In this document: one piece after another, positions 25,024 through 33,549 of the stretch
How positions within the stretch are numbered: the stretch's first letter is position 1
Layout of the letters: every line of letters starts with the position of its first letter
NCBI RefSeq assembly: GCF_000246855.1
Contig: NC_016609.1
Span: 7,762,744 to 7,826,743, forward strand
From: Niastella koreensis GR20-10
Lineage (GTDB): Bacteria > Bacteroidota > Bacteroidia > Chitinophagales > Chitinophagaceae
Direction of reading: 5' to 3'
Length of the DNA: 64,000 nt
Made by a program: the position numbers and the translations under genes
The notes under the pieces: model-generated
Database searches by the model: none
What the model was told of the DNA's origin: nothing
What the model saw: the letters and a program-made list of their open reading frames with translations, nothing else

Positions 25024-25062
25024 GAAACGGCTATCTGTGTTTTGCATAGATAGCCGTTTCTG
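25024..25062 (+). terminator. Strong hairpin after the lipocalin-like gene
   Basis: GAAACGGCTATCT (25024-25036) pairs perfectly with AGATAGCCGTTTC (25048-25060). The T run that follows is weak. Confidence 0.55.
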
Positions 25063-25099
25063 TTAAGATTGAAAGTATAAATGTAATTTCACGTTAAAT

Positions 25100-25756
25100 A
25101 TGGACCCAGTAATCTTTTATTGTTACGATGCTTATTGCAACTGGTGTTATGCATTCAGCCCCATTATGCAACGGATAGCAGCAACGTATAGCAACCAGGT
25201 ACAATTTGAAGTGCTTTCAGGCGGCATGATCCTGCCTGAAACCCCGAAGCCAATAAGCATAATGGCTGAATATTTTTTAACCAATTGCAAAGCAGTAACA
25301 GAAGCTACGGGCACCATATTTGGTGATGACTTTCTTTGGCATATTAAAAACCCGGAACTGAGCGATTGGTTCCCCAACTCTGAAAAACCAGCCATTGCCT
25401 TGTGCGTATTCAAGGAATACCATCCTGATAAACAGGTGGCCTTTGCAGCCGATCTGCAATACGCTTTACAATATGAAGGTCGCGACCTGGATGACAACGA
25501 GGCTTATCGTCATTTACTTGAAAAGTATGCAATACCTGTTGATGAGTTTTATAACCTTTTGAAAGACCCTGCCTGTAAAGAAAAAGCACACGAAGAATTC
25601 GGGATCTGCAAACAATTACACGTAGAAGGTTATCCACAAGTGTTATTGCAGGTGAATGAGTCCAGGTTTATTTTGCTGGCATCGGGTTATACCGAATACG
25701 AAGTGCTAAAAGAAAGGCTGGAAAGCGCCCTGCACGACATAACTGCGACCAAATAG
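25100..25756 (+). CDS. DsbA-family thioredoxin-fold protein
   Basis: 218 aa, cytoplasmic (no signal peptide). It begins with a thioredoxin strand and the redox motif CNWC at residues 13-16 (DAYCNWCYAFSP), followed by a helical insertion (about 50-170) and the cis-Pro loop GYPQVLLQ. This is the FrnE/DsbA-like oxidoreductase arrangement. Likely roles are dithiol-disulfide exchange or polyketide/glutathione-linked isomerisation; the sequence does not discriminate. It precedes the amidohydrolase gene by 64 nt on the same strand. Confidence 0.82.
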   Translation: MDPVIFYCYDAYCNWCYAFSPIMQRIAATYSNQVQFEVLSGGMILPETPKPISIMAEYFLTNCKAVTEATGTIFGDDFLWHIKNPELSDWFPNSEKPAIALCVFKEYHPDKQVAFAADLQYALQYEGRDLDDNEAYRHLLEKYAIPVDEFYNLLKDPACKEKAHEEFGICKQLHVEGYPQVLLQVNESRFILLASGYTEYEVLKERLESALHDITATK

Positions 25757-25820
25757 CGTCTTTTTTACTACCGGTTTTTGATTTTTGCCAAATGCCCCTA
25801 ATTTGGTAAAAATTCTTTGT

Positions 25821-26915
25821 ATGCGGAAGCTGTATCTACTTGCCGGTTCTTTAATTACACTCCATACTGCCTGTGCACAAACTTCAACGCACATGGATTT
25901 TGAAAAATATACGCCCACCTCTACCCTGGTGGTGCCGGAGCATAAATTAACCCACGCCCGTTATCCGTTTATCGATGTACACAATCACCAGAGTAACATG
26001 TCGCCGTCAACACTCAGGGACCTGGTAAAGGACATGGATAAACTAAACATGGCGGTTATGGTAAACCTCAGTGGCGACAACGGCAAAAGCCTTCAAAACA
26101 AGCTCGACAATATTCGTTCCACCAGTCCCAAACGGTTTATTGTTTTTGCCAATATCAGTTTCGGTGGCATTGGTGAGCCTGGCTGGACGGAAAAAGCCGT
26201 AAAACAACTGGAAGAAGATGTAAAGTATGGCGCCAATGGCCTTAAAATATTCAAGAACCTGGGCCTTTCGGTAAAAGACAATACCGGCAAACGCGTGACT
26301 GTTGACGATCCACGACTCGATGCCATTTGGGAAAAATGTGGTGAACTAAAAATACCCGTGCTCATACATACAGCCGATCCCAAGCCCTTTTGGGACCCGG
26401 AAGACGAACACAATGAACGCTGGTTGGAGATTGCCTCGCATCCAGGCCGTAAAAGAGGGGATGATGATCCGGCGCCCTGGGAAGTGCTGATTGAAGAACA
26501 ACACCGGATGTTTAAAAAACATCCTAAAACCACTTTCATTGCTGCACATTTTGGCTGGTATGCCAATAACCTGGGCAAGCTGGGGCAGTTGTTGGATGAG
26601 ATGCCAAACGTTGTTGTGGAGTTTGGCGCCGTGATTGCCGAACTGGGCCGCCAGCCACGTATGGCCCGTCAGTTCTTCGGGAAATACCAGGACCGGATCT
26701 TATTTGGAAAAGACAGCTGGGTGCCTGAAGAATATACTACCTACTTCAGGGTGTTGGAAACAGAAGATGAATACTTTCCTTACCACAAAAAATACCATGC
26801 TTTCTGGGCTATGTATGGCATGGGCCTGCCTGATTCAATTTTGAAGAAAGTGTATTACAAAAATGCCTTGCGCATTATTCCCAATATTGATAGGTCAGCA
26901 TTTCCTGTTGATTAA
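25821..26915 (+). CDS. Exported amidohydrolase (amidohydrolase-2 family)
   Basis: Metal-dependent TIM-barrel hydrolase or decarboxylase, 364 aa. The longer frame from TTG at 25785 is rejected because the ATG at 25821 opens directly onto a signal peptide (ending TACAQ). Metal ligands: HNH at 54-56 (DVHNHQS), a later IHTADPKPFW, AAHFGWY and the terminal Asp in LFGKDSW. The substrate is unknown; family members act on cyclic carboxylates and amides. Gene order with the DsbA-like gene suggests possible cotranscription. Confidence 0.85.
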   Translation: MRKLYLLAGSLITLHTACAQTSTHMDFEKYTPTSTLVVPEHKLTHARYPFIDVHNHQSNMSPSTLRDLVKDMDKLNMAVMVNLSGDNGKSLQNKLDNIRSTSPKRFIVFANISFGGIGEPGWTEKAVKQLEEDVKYGANGLKIFKNLGLSVKDNTGKRVTVDDPRLDAIWEKCGELKIPVLIHTADPKPFWDPEDEHNERWLEIASHPGRKRGDDDPAPWEVLIEEQHRMFKKHPKTTFIAAHFGWYANNLGKLGQLLDEMPNVVVEFGAVIAELGRQPRMARQFFGKYQDRILFGKDSWVPEEYTTYFRVLETEDEYFPYHKKYHAFWAMYGMGLPDSILKKVYYKNALRIIPNIDRSAFPVD

Positions 26916-27059
26916 ATACATTACAATTCTTTCTTCGGGTAGCATGCCCCGTGTCTTTTTCATCGGGCCGCCTTACGGCTTCGTCAGGGATTAATTGATA
27001 TTAATCAGTTTTCGCATTGGTACTTTTTTTGATATAGTACATTTATAAAAACTAACAGC

Positions 27060-27632
27060 ATGAAAAAGCTCACCATTGCGGCCTTAGCCGTACTGTTTGT
27101 AATCAACAGTTTTACTGCCAGTGCACAAACTCAGGACCAGATGAAAGCATGGACAGATTATATGACGCCCGGTGATGTTCATAAAATGATTGCGAAATGG
27201 GATGGTAAATGGAATGGCGATGTAACTATGTGGATGCAGCCCGGCGCAGCTCCCATGAAGAGCAAATCAACCTGTATAAACAAAATGGTAATGGGCGGCC
27301 GCTATCAGCAAAGCAACCACTCCGGCAACATGATGGGTAAACCCTTTGAAGGCCAGGGCACCCTTGCCTGGGACAATGCCCGTAAAATGCTAATCAGTAC
27401 CTGGATAGATAATATGGGAACCGGCATTATGTATATGGAAGGAACCTGGGACGATGCTTCAAAAAGCGCCACCTTCAAAGGCAAAACGGTTGACCCCGGT
27501 ACAGGTAAGGATATGGATGTAAAACAGGTCTTTACTGTAATGAACGACAACTCACAGAAACTGGAAATGTTTATGTCGCAGGATGGACAGGAGTTCAAGA
27601 CCATGGAAATTTTGTTTACCAGGGCCAAATAA
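27060..27632 (+). CDS. DUF1579-family exported protein
   Basis: 190 aa with a signal peptide ending in ASAQ. The mature protein matches the DUF1579 pattern: an opening GxW (WDGKWNGDVTMWMQPGA), GGRYQQSNHSGNMMGKPFEGQGTLAWDN, then ISTWIDNMGTGIMYMEG and a C-terminal MEILFTR. Family function is not established; a lipocalin-like barrel is expected. A bidirectional terminator separates it from the convergent DUF1761 gene. Confidence 0.88.
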   Translation: MKKLTIAALAVLFVINSFTASAQTQDQMKAWTDYMTPGDVHKMIAKWDGKWNGDVTMWMQPGAAPMKSKSTCINKMVMGGRYQQSNHSGNMMGKPFEGQGTLAWDNARKMLISTWIDNMGTGIMYMEGTWDDASKSATFKGKTVDPGTGKDMDVKQVFTVMNDNSQKLEMFMSQDGQEFKTMEILFTRAK

Positions 27633-27652
27633 TTAGGACGCTATATTGTCAT

Positions 27653-27686
27653 AAAAAGGCATCCCGATACATAGGGATGCCTTTTT
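27653..27686. terminator. Bidirectional terminator between DUF1579 and DUF1761 genes
   Basis: AAAAAGGCATCCC pairs with GGGATGCCTTTTT, with A and T runs on both sides of the stem. Confidence 0.85.
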
Positions 27687-27718
27687 ACTTTCATGACTAT
27701 ACTGAAGGTTTTTAGATG

Positions 27719-28153
27719 TTATTTCCAAGCACCAATGATGGCGCCCATCAGAATAAGGGCTACTATACTGTAAAATCCATTTATAAAGATCAACCGCCAG
27801 GGTTTTAATTCAAACAAACTATGAATAGCAATGGCGCAAAAGGTCCAGATGCCGGCGAGGAAGCCGGCAGTTGCGCCCCACGCTATATCGGCTTTGGCGG
27901 CACAATTAGCAGGGCAGTCAGCTGGCGTTGACAGGAACATGGCCAGGTTAACAGACATCAATAAAGAGAATATGAGGGTAAAGCCAAAGATCTTTCCTTT
28001 GTTGCCACCCTTTTTTATTTGTTCTTCCGTAAAATTGTTATCCTTCATCCAGGCCCTGCCAAACAAACCGGGCGAGTACCATACGCCGCCTACTACAAAA
28101 GCGGAGATACCGGCCACCAGTACCGCCCACCAGTTTATTCCGTTCATTGCCAT
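27719..28153 (-). CDS. DUF1761-family membrane protein
   Basis: 144 aa with four membrane segments. The family signature is visible: an N-terminal WWAVLVAGISAFVVGGVWYSPGLFGRAW and a late WGATAGFLAGIWTF with HSLFELKPWRLIFING. The function of the family is unknown. The start is ATG at 28153, with a second in-frame ATG at 28147. Confidence 0.88.
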   Translation of the reverse strand: MAMNGINWWAVLVAGISAFVVGGVWYSPGLFGRAWMKDNNFTEEQIKKGGNKGKIFGFTLIFSLLMSVNLAMFLSTPADCPANCAAKADIAWGATAGFLAGIWTFCAIAIHSLFELKPWRLIFINGFYSIVALILMGAIIGAWK

Positions 28154-28342
28154 AAGAAATTAGTTTTGAAAATGATCACCCGCCTTAACTGGTTTATGGT
28201 AATTTCAAATCTATTTCCTAATTTTTACCCAATCAACTAAAAGGGAATCAGACTGGAAAAGCAGGCGATCAATAGCAATAATAAGCCGATTAAAAAAACC
28301 ACGGGTGTTGAGCGGTTAAATGATATCGGGTTCAGGATAATA

Positions 28343-29332
28343 TTGATCCCGGCATTTGGTGTTGCCATTCCATTGGTGTCGGGTATGATGAGTCCCCTGG
28401 CATTAAATCACTGGAAGTTCAAGCTCAGCTTTCTGTTCACCACTGGTATTTCTTTTCTTATCTGGGAAGGGAACCGTTATTTGCTATTCACGCTGCGGAG
28501 TTATTTCGACTGGTTCAATAAACCGGTTAGAAAGATAGTTGTGCTGGTGCTGGCCATTTCTTTTTATACCATCCCCATTACGGCCCTGCTACTCGTAATC
28601 TGGTATCACCTGTTTAATGAAGGCGTGGTGAACTGGGACCAGATAAAAACCACCAGCCTGGTGGTTATGGTTTGTGTATTGTTCATTACTCATATATATG
28701 AAACGGTTTTTTTAGTACGCGAAGCAGAAAGTGAAAAATTAAAGAAGGAGCAACTGGAAAGGGCCCGGGCAGAAGCGGAACTGGAAGCGCTCAAGAACCA
28801 GATAGATCCTCATTTTATTTTTAATTCGTTGAATACGCTATCGCATCTGATCGGGAAGGATGCAGCCAAGGCAAAACAGTTCAACGATAACCTGGCGGAT
28901 GTGTATCGCTATATTCTTCAAAACAAAGCGCGTGAATTGGTATTGCTGCAGGAAGAATTGTTATTTCTGAACGATTATTTTTCTTTGTTGAAGATCCGGT
29001 TTGAGCAGGCGGTGCAGTTGCACATCCATATCGACCCGGTTGCACACGATCTGTATCTTATACCACCTATCTCATTGCAGATCCTGGTTGAAAACGCCAT
29101 CAAGCATAATGAGTTTTCCGATGCCATTCCCCTGGTAATTACGATTGAAATGCAGGGGGAGGAATTGATAATACACAACCAGGTACGGAAAAAGATTTTA
29201 CGAAAAGCATCTTCGCGCATTGGTTTACATAACCTGGGCGAACGCTATAAATTAACTACCAGTAAAGAGATCAGTGTGATAGAATCGGCCAGCGATTTTA
29301 CTGTTTCCTTACCAATTTTAAAAATTGCCTGA
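28343..29332 (+). CDS. LytS-type sensor histidine kinase (start uncertain)
   Basis: Membrane kinase of the LytS/YehU class. Four membrane segments (about residues 5-125), a short coiled linker, the His_kinase domain QIDPHFIFNSLNTLSHL with phospho-accepting His at about 157, and a HATPase core with LVENAIKHN and SRIGLHNLGERYKL. The start is unclear: the frame is open from 28241 and the upstream stretch (VERLNDIGFRIILIP) looks coding, yet it holds no ATG. TTG at 28343 is the first common start; CTG at 28253, 7 nt after AAGGGA, is an alternative. The response regulator follows directly. Confidence 0.82.
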   Translation: MIPAFGVAIPLVSGMMSPLALNHWKFKLSFLFTTGISFLIWEGNRYLLFTLRSYFDWFNKPVRKIVVLVLAISFYTIPITALLLVIWYHLFNEGVVNWDQIKTTSLVVMVCVLFITHIYETVFLVREAESEKLKKEQLERARAEAELEALKNQIDPHFIFNSLNTLSHLIGKDAAKAKQFNDNLADVYRYILQNKARELVLLQEELLFLNDYFSLLKIRFEQAVQLHIHIDPVAHDLYLIPPISLQILVENAIKHNEFSDAIPLVITIEMQGEELIIHNQVRKKILRKASSRIGLHNLGERYKLTTSKEISVIESASDFTVSLPILKIA

Positions 29333-29333
29333 T

Positions 29334-30098
29334 ATGAACTGTGTAATAATAGAAGATGAAAAACCAGCAGCAGAAAAATTACTCTCGTTATTGGCGCTAT
29401 GCAATCAGCAGGTATTTGTTGAGGTGGTATTGGGCAGTGTTAAGGAGGCCATCAGCTGGTTGCAGGAACATGCTGCCCCGGAATTAATATTTATGGATAT
29501 CGAGCTCAGCGATGGATTATCCTTTAAGATCTTTGAAGAAATAAATGTGGAGTGCCCGGTTATTTTTACCACGGCCTATGACGAATACTGGCAGGAAGCC
29601 TTTGAATATAACAGCATCGATTATTTGCTGAAACCTATTAAGCCGGAGAAACTGGAGGCAGCCCTTAATAAATACCAGAAGTTAAAACAGCATTTTACCG
29701 GTTACAAGGCCCTGGCCAACTGGCCGGTAACCCAGGCGAACCAAACGCCAACAGGTGGGTTTAAAAAGCGGTTCCTGGTAAAACGAGGCACCGATTACAT
29801 CAGTATCAAGGCAGAAGAGGTAGCCTATTTTTATGCCACCCACAAGCTGGTGTGCATGGTTGACAGCAGCGGCCAAAAGTTTATTATGGACCAGTCCCTG
29901 GCCGATATTGAAACCCAGGTTGACCCGGCCGCTTTTTACCGGGTTAACCGGAAATACCTGGTAAATATGAGCGCCATCAGGCGCATAAAGAGCTATCCCA
30001 AAAGCAAGTTGTTGCTGGAGGTAGTGCCCCTGGTCACGGAAGAAATTATTATCAGCCAGGAGAATGCAGCCGCGTTTAAACAATGGATGGGGCAGTAG
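29334..30098 (+). CDS. LytTR-family response regulator
   Basis: 254 aa from the ATG at 29334, one base after the kinase stop codon; the TTG at 29325 would overlap the kinase gene. Receiver domain with acidic pocket IIEDE, phospho-acceptor D55 (IFMDIELSDG), TTAYDEY and the conserved Lys in YLLKPI. The C-terminal LytTR DNA-binding domain (about 140-250) has VKRGTDYISIKAEEVAYF and FYRVNRKYLVNMSAI. It is the partner of the adjacent LytS-type kinase. LytTR regulators usually bind direct repeats spaced by about one helical turn. Confidence 0.92.
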   Translation: MNCVIIEDEKPAAEKLLSLLALCNQQVFVEVVLGSVKEAISWLQEHAAPELIFMDIELSDGLSFKIFEEINVECPVIFTTAYDEYWQEAFEYNSIDYLLKPIKPEKLEAALNKYQKLKQHFTGYKALANWPVTQANQTPTGGFKKRFLVKRGTDYISIKAEEVAYFYATHKLVCMVDSSGQKFIMDQSLADIETQVDPAAFYRVNRKYLVNMSAIRRIKSYPKSKLLLEVVPLVTEEIIISQENAAAFKQWMGQ

Positions 30099-30099
30099 T

Positions 30100-30232
30100 T
30101 CAATAGGCAATTGGCAAAGGACAATTGGCAAATTATCTCTATCAGTCATCAATTTGGCTGCAAACGAACACTCCGCGATAGCTAAATATTGCATTTTGTC
30201 TATTGCCTATTGGCCATTGCCAACTGCCAGTT
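30100..30232. repeat. Intergenic repeat built on TTGGCAATTGGC words
   Basis: CAATAGGCAATTGGCAA and ACAATTGGCAAATT occur at 30101-30133, and inverted relatives (TTGCCTATTGGCCATTGCCA) at about 30203-30223, with 70 bp between them. Such words are typical of dispersed repeats between genes in Chitinophagaceae (established only from memory). Confidence 0.5.
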
Positions 30233-30252
30233 AGGAGCACTCATTTCCTAAT

Positions 30253-30283
30253 AAAAAAACCCTGATGGTAAAACCACCAGGGT
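30253..30283 (-). terminator. Terminator of the 30312-30743 gene
   Basis: ACCCTGATGGT and ACCACCAGGGT form the stem; a run of seven T follows on the minus strand. Confidence 0.8.
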
Positions 30284-30311
30284 ACATCCTATAACGTGTG
30301 CATCAAAGCCA

Positions 30312-30743
30312 TTAGTTGTTGCCGCCGCCATTACCACCACGACCGCCGCCACCTCCACCGCCGCCGCGTTGTGGACGGGTAGTAGGTTCAATCGTTTCTT
30401 TCCACTTCTTGTACTGGTCGTCGGTATAAATCTTTTTCAGCTTATCATCGCGCTCACCGGCCAGTTTCATCATTTTTTCGCGGATGGCATCCCGGTCAGG
30501 GGCGCCGCCACCGGCACGCATTTCTTCAAATATCTTATCCTGAGCCCTGAAGTAATCCATAAAGGCGCTGTCACTTTTAGGGGCCTGGTCTTTATCCAGG
30601 TTCAGATCAACCAGCTTTTCTTTTACCATTTTTAACCTTTCCTCGGGGGTACGGCGCTGAAAACCGCCACCGCCGCCCTGCTGGGCCTGTACGGCCACTA
30701 CGCCGGAAATGGCAATAACTAATAATAAGATCGCTTTTTTCAT
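30312..30743 (-). CDS. Small exported Spy-like protein with Gly-rich tail
   Basis: 143 aa. A signal peptide ends in AVQAQ, then a Gly tract. The core (about 28-115) is helical and charged: RRTPEERLKMVKEKLVDLNLDK and KKIYTDDQYKKWKETIEP, an LTxxQ-like pattern similar to the periplasmic Spy/CpxP group and to Bacteroidota DUF4890-type proteins. The tail (about 122-143) is Gly/Arg/Asn-rich. Likely periplasmic; a chaperone or metal-binding role is inference. It has its own terminator. Confidence 0.75.
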   Translation of the reverse strand: MKKAILLLVIAISGVVAVQAQQGGGGGFQRRTPEERLKMVKEKLVDLNLDKDQAPKSDSAFMDYFRAQDKIFEEMRAGGGAPDRDAIREKMMKLAGERDDKLKKIYTDDQYKKWKETIEPTTRPQRGGGGGGGGRGGNGGGNN

Positions 30744-30947
30744 GCTATGAGATTTAGTTTAAGTAAAGTGTTTGCATATTGGAAGGCGCTTTGGCCCAAA
30801 ACCTGCGTTTTGCCGGAAATTATTGCCCAAAATTCAAAAAAAATTTCAGGGGCCGTTTAGGAGGTAAAAATGCCGGGTTGGCAGTCCGGACGGTGCCCTG
30901 TCACTATCTTTCAGACTATTTTGGAACACGGTTTGCCAAAATCAGAT

Positions 30948-30955
30948 TATCTTGC
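30948..30955 (+). promoter_or_regulatory. Candidate -7 element of the DUF5606 gene
   Basis: TATCTTGC, 25 nt before the ATG at 30981; the same octamer precedes four other genes in this window. Confidence 0.45.
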
Positions 30956-30980
30956 AACTCCTTAAAAATTTTGAATTGAT

Positions 30981-31667
30981 ATGGAATACGCTAAAATTGT
31001 CGCAGTAACGGGCTTGCCAGGATTATTCGAATTGGTAAGCAGTAAATCAGATGGCGCAATCGTAAAGTCACTGGATGACAAAAGCACAAAATTCGTTTCG
31101 AGCAGAATACATAACTTTTCTCATCTCGAAAGCATTGAAGTATATACAGTTCGCGATAACGTGAACCTGGTGGATATTTTCACTGCCATGGACCAGAGCG
31201 GTGAAAAAGCACCTGATGAAAAAGATAATTCTGCTGTTAAAAAATATTTCGAGAAAGTATACCCCGACCTCGACTTCGACCGTGTATACTCGAGCGATAT
31301 GAAGAAGATGGTTAAATGGTTCAGTGTGCTGAAATCGAATAATGTTGAAATCAAATTAAGAGAGATCACCGAAGAAGCACCCGCTGATGAAACTGATGTT
31401 GCCGAAGAAGTAGCCTCTGCTAAGGAAGAAAAACCAAAAGCAGCCAAGGCAGCTAAAGAAGAAGCAACTGAAGAAAAGAAAGAAGCAGCGCCTAAGAAAA
31501 AAGCAGCGCCTAAAGCTAAAAAAGAAGATGGCGAAGGCGAGGCTGAAGAGAAAAAAGAAGCAGCTCCTAAAAAGAAAGCGGCTCCAAAAGCCAAGAAGGA
31601 AGACGAAGAAGGTGATGCCGAAGCACCTAAAAAGAAAGCAGCTCCTAAAAAAGAAGCCAAAAAGTAA
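30981..31667 (+). CDS. DUF5606 protein with histone-like Lys/Ala/Pro tail
   Basis: 228 aa. Residues 1-135 match DUF5606, a Bacteroidota-specific cytoplasmic domain: ITGLPGLFELVSSK-type opening, SSRIHNFSHLESIEVYT and YFEKVYPDLDFDRVYSSDMKKM. From about 140 the protein becomes a low-complexity tail with near-identical repeats of EEKKEAAPKKKAAPKAKKED, ending APKKEAKK. Such tails resemble histone H1-like segments and may bind nucleic acid (inference). A strong terminator follows. Confidence 0.88.
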   Translation: MEYAKIVAVTGLPGLFELVSSKSDGAIVKSLDDKSTKFVSSRIHNFSHLESIEVYTVRDNVNLVDIFTAMDQSGEKAPDEKDNSAVKKYFEKVYPDLDFDRVYSSDMKKMVKWFSVLKSNNVEIKLREITEEAPADETDVAEEVASAKEEKPKAAKAAKEEATEEKKEAAPKKKAAPKAKKEDGEGEAEEKKEAAPKKKAAPKAKKEDEEGDAEAPKKKAAPKKEAKK

Positions 31668-31689
31668 TTTTAACAACTTTACTGAACAT

Positions 31690-31740
31690 AAGCTACAGGC
31701 TTCTGGTTTTATTACCTGAAGTTTGTAGCTTTCTTATTTT
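31690..31740 (+). terminator. Terminator of the DUF5606 gene
   Basis: AAGCTACA (31690-31697) pairs with TGTAGCTT (31724-31731), with inner pairing of CTTC/GAAG and GGT/ACC, then a T-rich run. Confidence 0.8.
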
Positions 31741-31754
31741 AAAACACTGATCTA

Positions 31755-33485
31755 ATGAATTATACTGCAGACATAAAAAAGGTGCCCCGTCACTTTTTAC
31801 CGGAGGATTTTACCGTGACCACCTGGGATAACCTGGAGCCTTATTTCAAGGACCTGCTCGACAGACCCATTAACAGGGAAGCTGATCTGGAAAAATGGCT
31901 GCACGACATGAGCGAGCTGGAAGCTGTGGTGAGTGAAGATGCCTGCTGGCGCCAGATTAAGATGACCTGCGATACCGAAAATAAGGCGCTGGAAGAAGCA
32001 TTTGTTTTCTTTGTGACCGAAATTCAACCTAAAATTCAGCCTTATGCCGATAAGCTGAATAAAAAACTGGTAGAAAGTCCCTTTACCGCGGGGCTTGACC
32101 AGAAAAAATACTTCACCTACCTGCGTAGCGTTCGAAAAAGCATCGAGCTGTTCCGCGAAGAGAATATTTCCCTGCAATCTGAACTGGCCGTACTGGCTCA
32201 ACAGTTTGGCACCATTGCCGGTAAAATGACCATTGAGGTAAACGGTAAGGAGTACACTTTGCAACAGGCAGCAAAATTCCTGGAAAGCCATGACCGTAAT
32301 TTGCGCGAATCGGTTTACCGCAAGATCAACGAACGGCGCTTACAGGATAAAGATGCACTCAATGACCTGTACACGCAGCTGATTCAAAAAAGACACCAGG
32401 TAGCTAAAAACGCCGGTTTCGATAATTACCGCGATTATAAATTCAAGGAGCTCGGCCGTTTTGATTATACCAAGGAAGATTGCTTTCAATTTCATGAGGC
32501 AGTAAAACAACACATTCTGCCGCTGGTAAATATCATCAACGAACGGAAAAAGAAAAAACTGAACCTCCCCACGTTACGCCCCTGGGATTCTGAGGCCGAA
32601 CCAGAAGGAGTTACGCCACTAAACCCCTTTAGCAATGCCAGTGAGTTATTGGAAAAGAGTATAAAATGCTTTGACCAGGTTCACCCGTTCTTTGCAGACT
32701 GTTTGCGTAAAATGGGCGAAATGAAACGCCTCGACCTGGACAGCCGTAAGGGTAAAGCACCCGGTGGGTATAATTGCCCGCTGGCTGAAACCGGCGCTCC
32801 TTTTATATTCATGAACGCGGCTGGACAAATGAGTGATGTTACCACCATGGTGCACGAAGGCGGCCATGCGGTACATTCCTTCCTCGCGCATCCATTGGAG
32901 TTAACTTCCTTTAAGGAGTACCCCATGGAAATAGCCGAAGTGGCAAGCATGTCGATGGAACTCTTCAGCATGGATTCGTGGGATGTATTCTTTAATAAAG
33001 AAGAAGACCTGATACGGGCCAAGGAACACCAGCTGGAAAGGGTGATCACCATTTTCCCCTGGATTGCCACGATTGACAAGTTCCAACACTGGGTATACGA
33101 AAACCCAAATCACACGGTAGAGGAAAGAGCTAAAAAGTGGAAGGAGATCCTGAATGAGTTTTCGAGCGATGTAATTGATTGGGAAGGTCTTTCAGAATAC
33201 CGCACCTACGCCTGGCAACGGCAGCTGCATTTGTTTGAAGTGCCTTTATATTACATCGAATACGGCATTGCCCAATTAGGCGCCATTGGCCTTTGGATGC
33301 AGTTCAGAAAAAATAAAGAAGCAGCATTAAACAACTATATGACGTCTTTACAATTGGGTGGTACTAAAACATTGCCCGAGCTGTACAGCGCAGCCGGACT
33401 GGTATTTAACTTTTCGCCCGACTATATAAAACAGTTGATGCAATTTGTTAAGGAAGAAATGGACAAACTAAACGTTCATCCATAA
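31755..33485 (+). CDS. M3-family oligoendopeptidase (PepF-like)
   Basis: Cytoplasmic zinc oligopeptidase, 576 aa, normal for the PepF/oligoendopeptidase F group. The zinc motif HEGGH is at 367-371 (MVHEGGHAVHSF), with the third ligand Glu in MEIAEVASMSMELF about 25 residues later. The N-terminal half is all-helical, and a late YIEYGIAQLGA motif matches the family. It should cleave short peptides. It follows the DUF5606 terminator by 14 nt and has no clear promoter of its own. Confidence 0.93.
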   Translation: MNYTADIKKVPRHFLPEDFTVTTWDNLEPYFKDLLDRPINREADLEKWLHDMSELEAVVSEDACWRQIKMTCDTENKALEEAFVFFVTEIQPKIQPYADKLNKKLVESPFTAGLDQKKYFTYLRSVRKSIELFREENISLQSELAVLAQQFGTIAGKMTIEVNGKEYTLQQAAKFLESHDRNLRESVYRKINERRLQDKDALNDLYTQLIQKRHQVAKNAGFDNYRDYKFKELGRFDYTKEDCFQFHEAVKQHILPLVNIINERKKKKLNLPTLRPWDSEAEPEGVTPLNPFSNASELLEKSIKCFDQVHPFFADCLRKMGEMKRLDLDSRKGKAPGGYNCPLAETGAPFIFMNAAGQMSDVTTMVHEGGHAVHSFLAHPLELTSFKEYPMEIAEVASMSMELFSMDSWDVFFNKEEDLIRAKEHQLERVITIFPWIATIDKFQHWVYENPNHTVEERAKKWKEILNEFSSDVIDWEGLSEYRTYAWQRQLHLFEVPLYYIEYGIAQLGAIGLWMQFRKNKEAALNNYMTSLQLGGTKTLPELYSAAGLVFNFSPDYIKQLMQFVKEEMDKLNVHP

Positions 33486-33535
33486 CCTAAAAAAAATACC
33501 CAGTTCATGGTATGCAAAATATTAATGCATTCTAT

Positions 33536-33543
33536 TATATTTG
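33536..33543 (+). promoter_or_regulatory. -7 element of a candidate small RNA
   Basis: TATATTTG, a perfect TAnnTTTG match with no protein gene downstream on this strand. Confidence 0.5.
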
Positions 33544-33549
33544 TAACGC

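Noticed and set aside
30100-30232. Possible CRISPR array
   Set aside because: Repeat words are short, imperfect, partly inverted, with no uniform spacers and no cas genes in the window.
30779-30979. 66-codon frame before the DUF5606 gene
   Set aside because: Overlaps the DUF5606 promoter region and ends at its start codon; no start context or similarity.
31121-31660. 179-codon Ser/Ala/Phe-rich frame on the minus strand
   Set aside because: Produced by the low-complexity Lys/Ala codons of the DUF5606 tail on the other strand.
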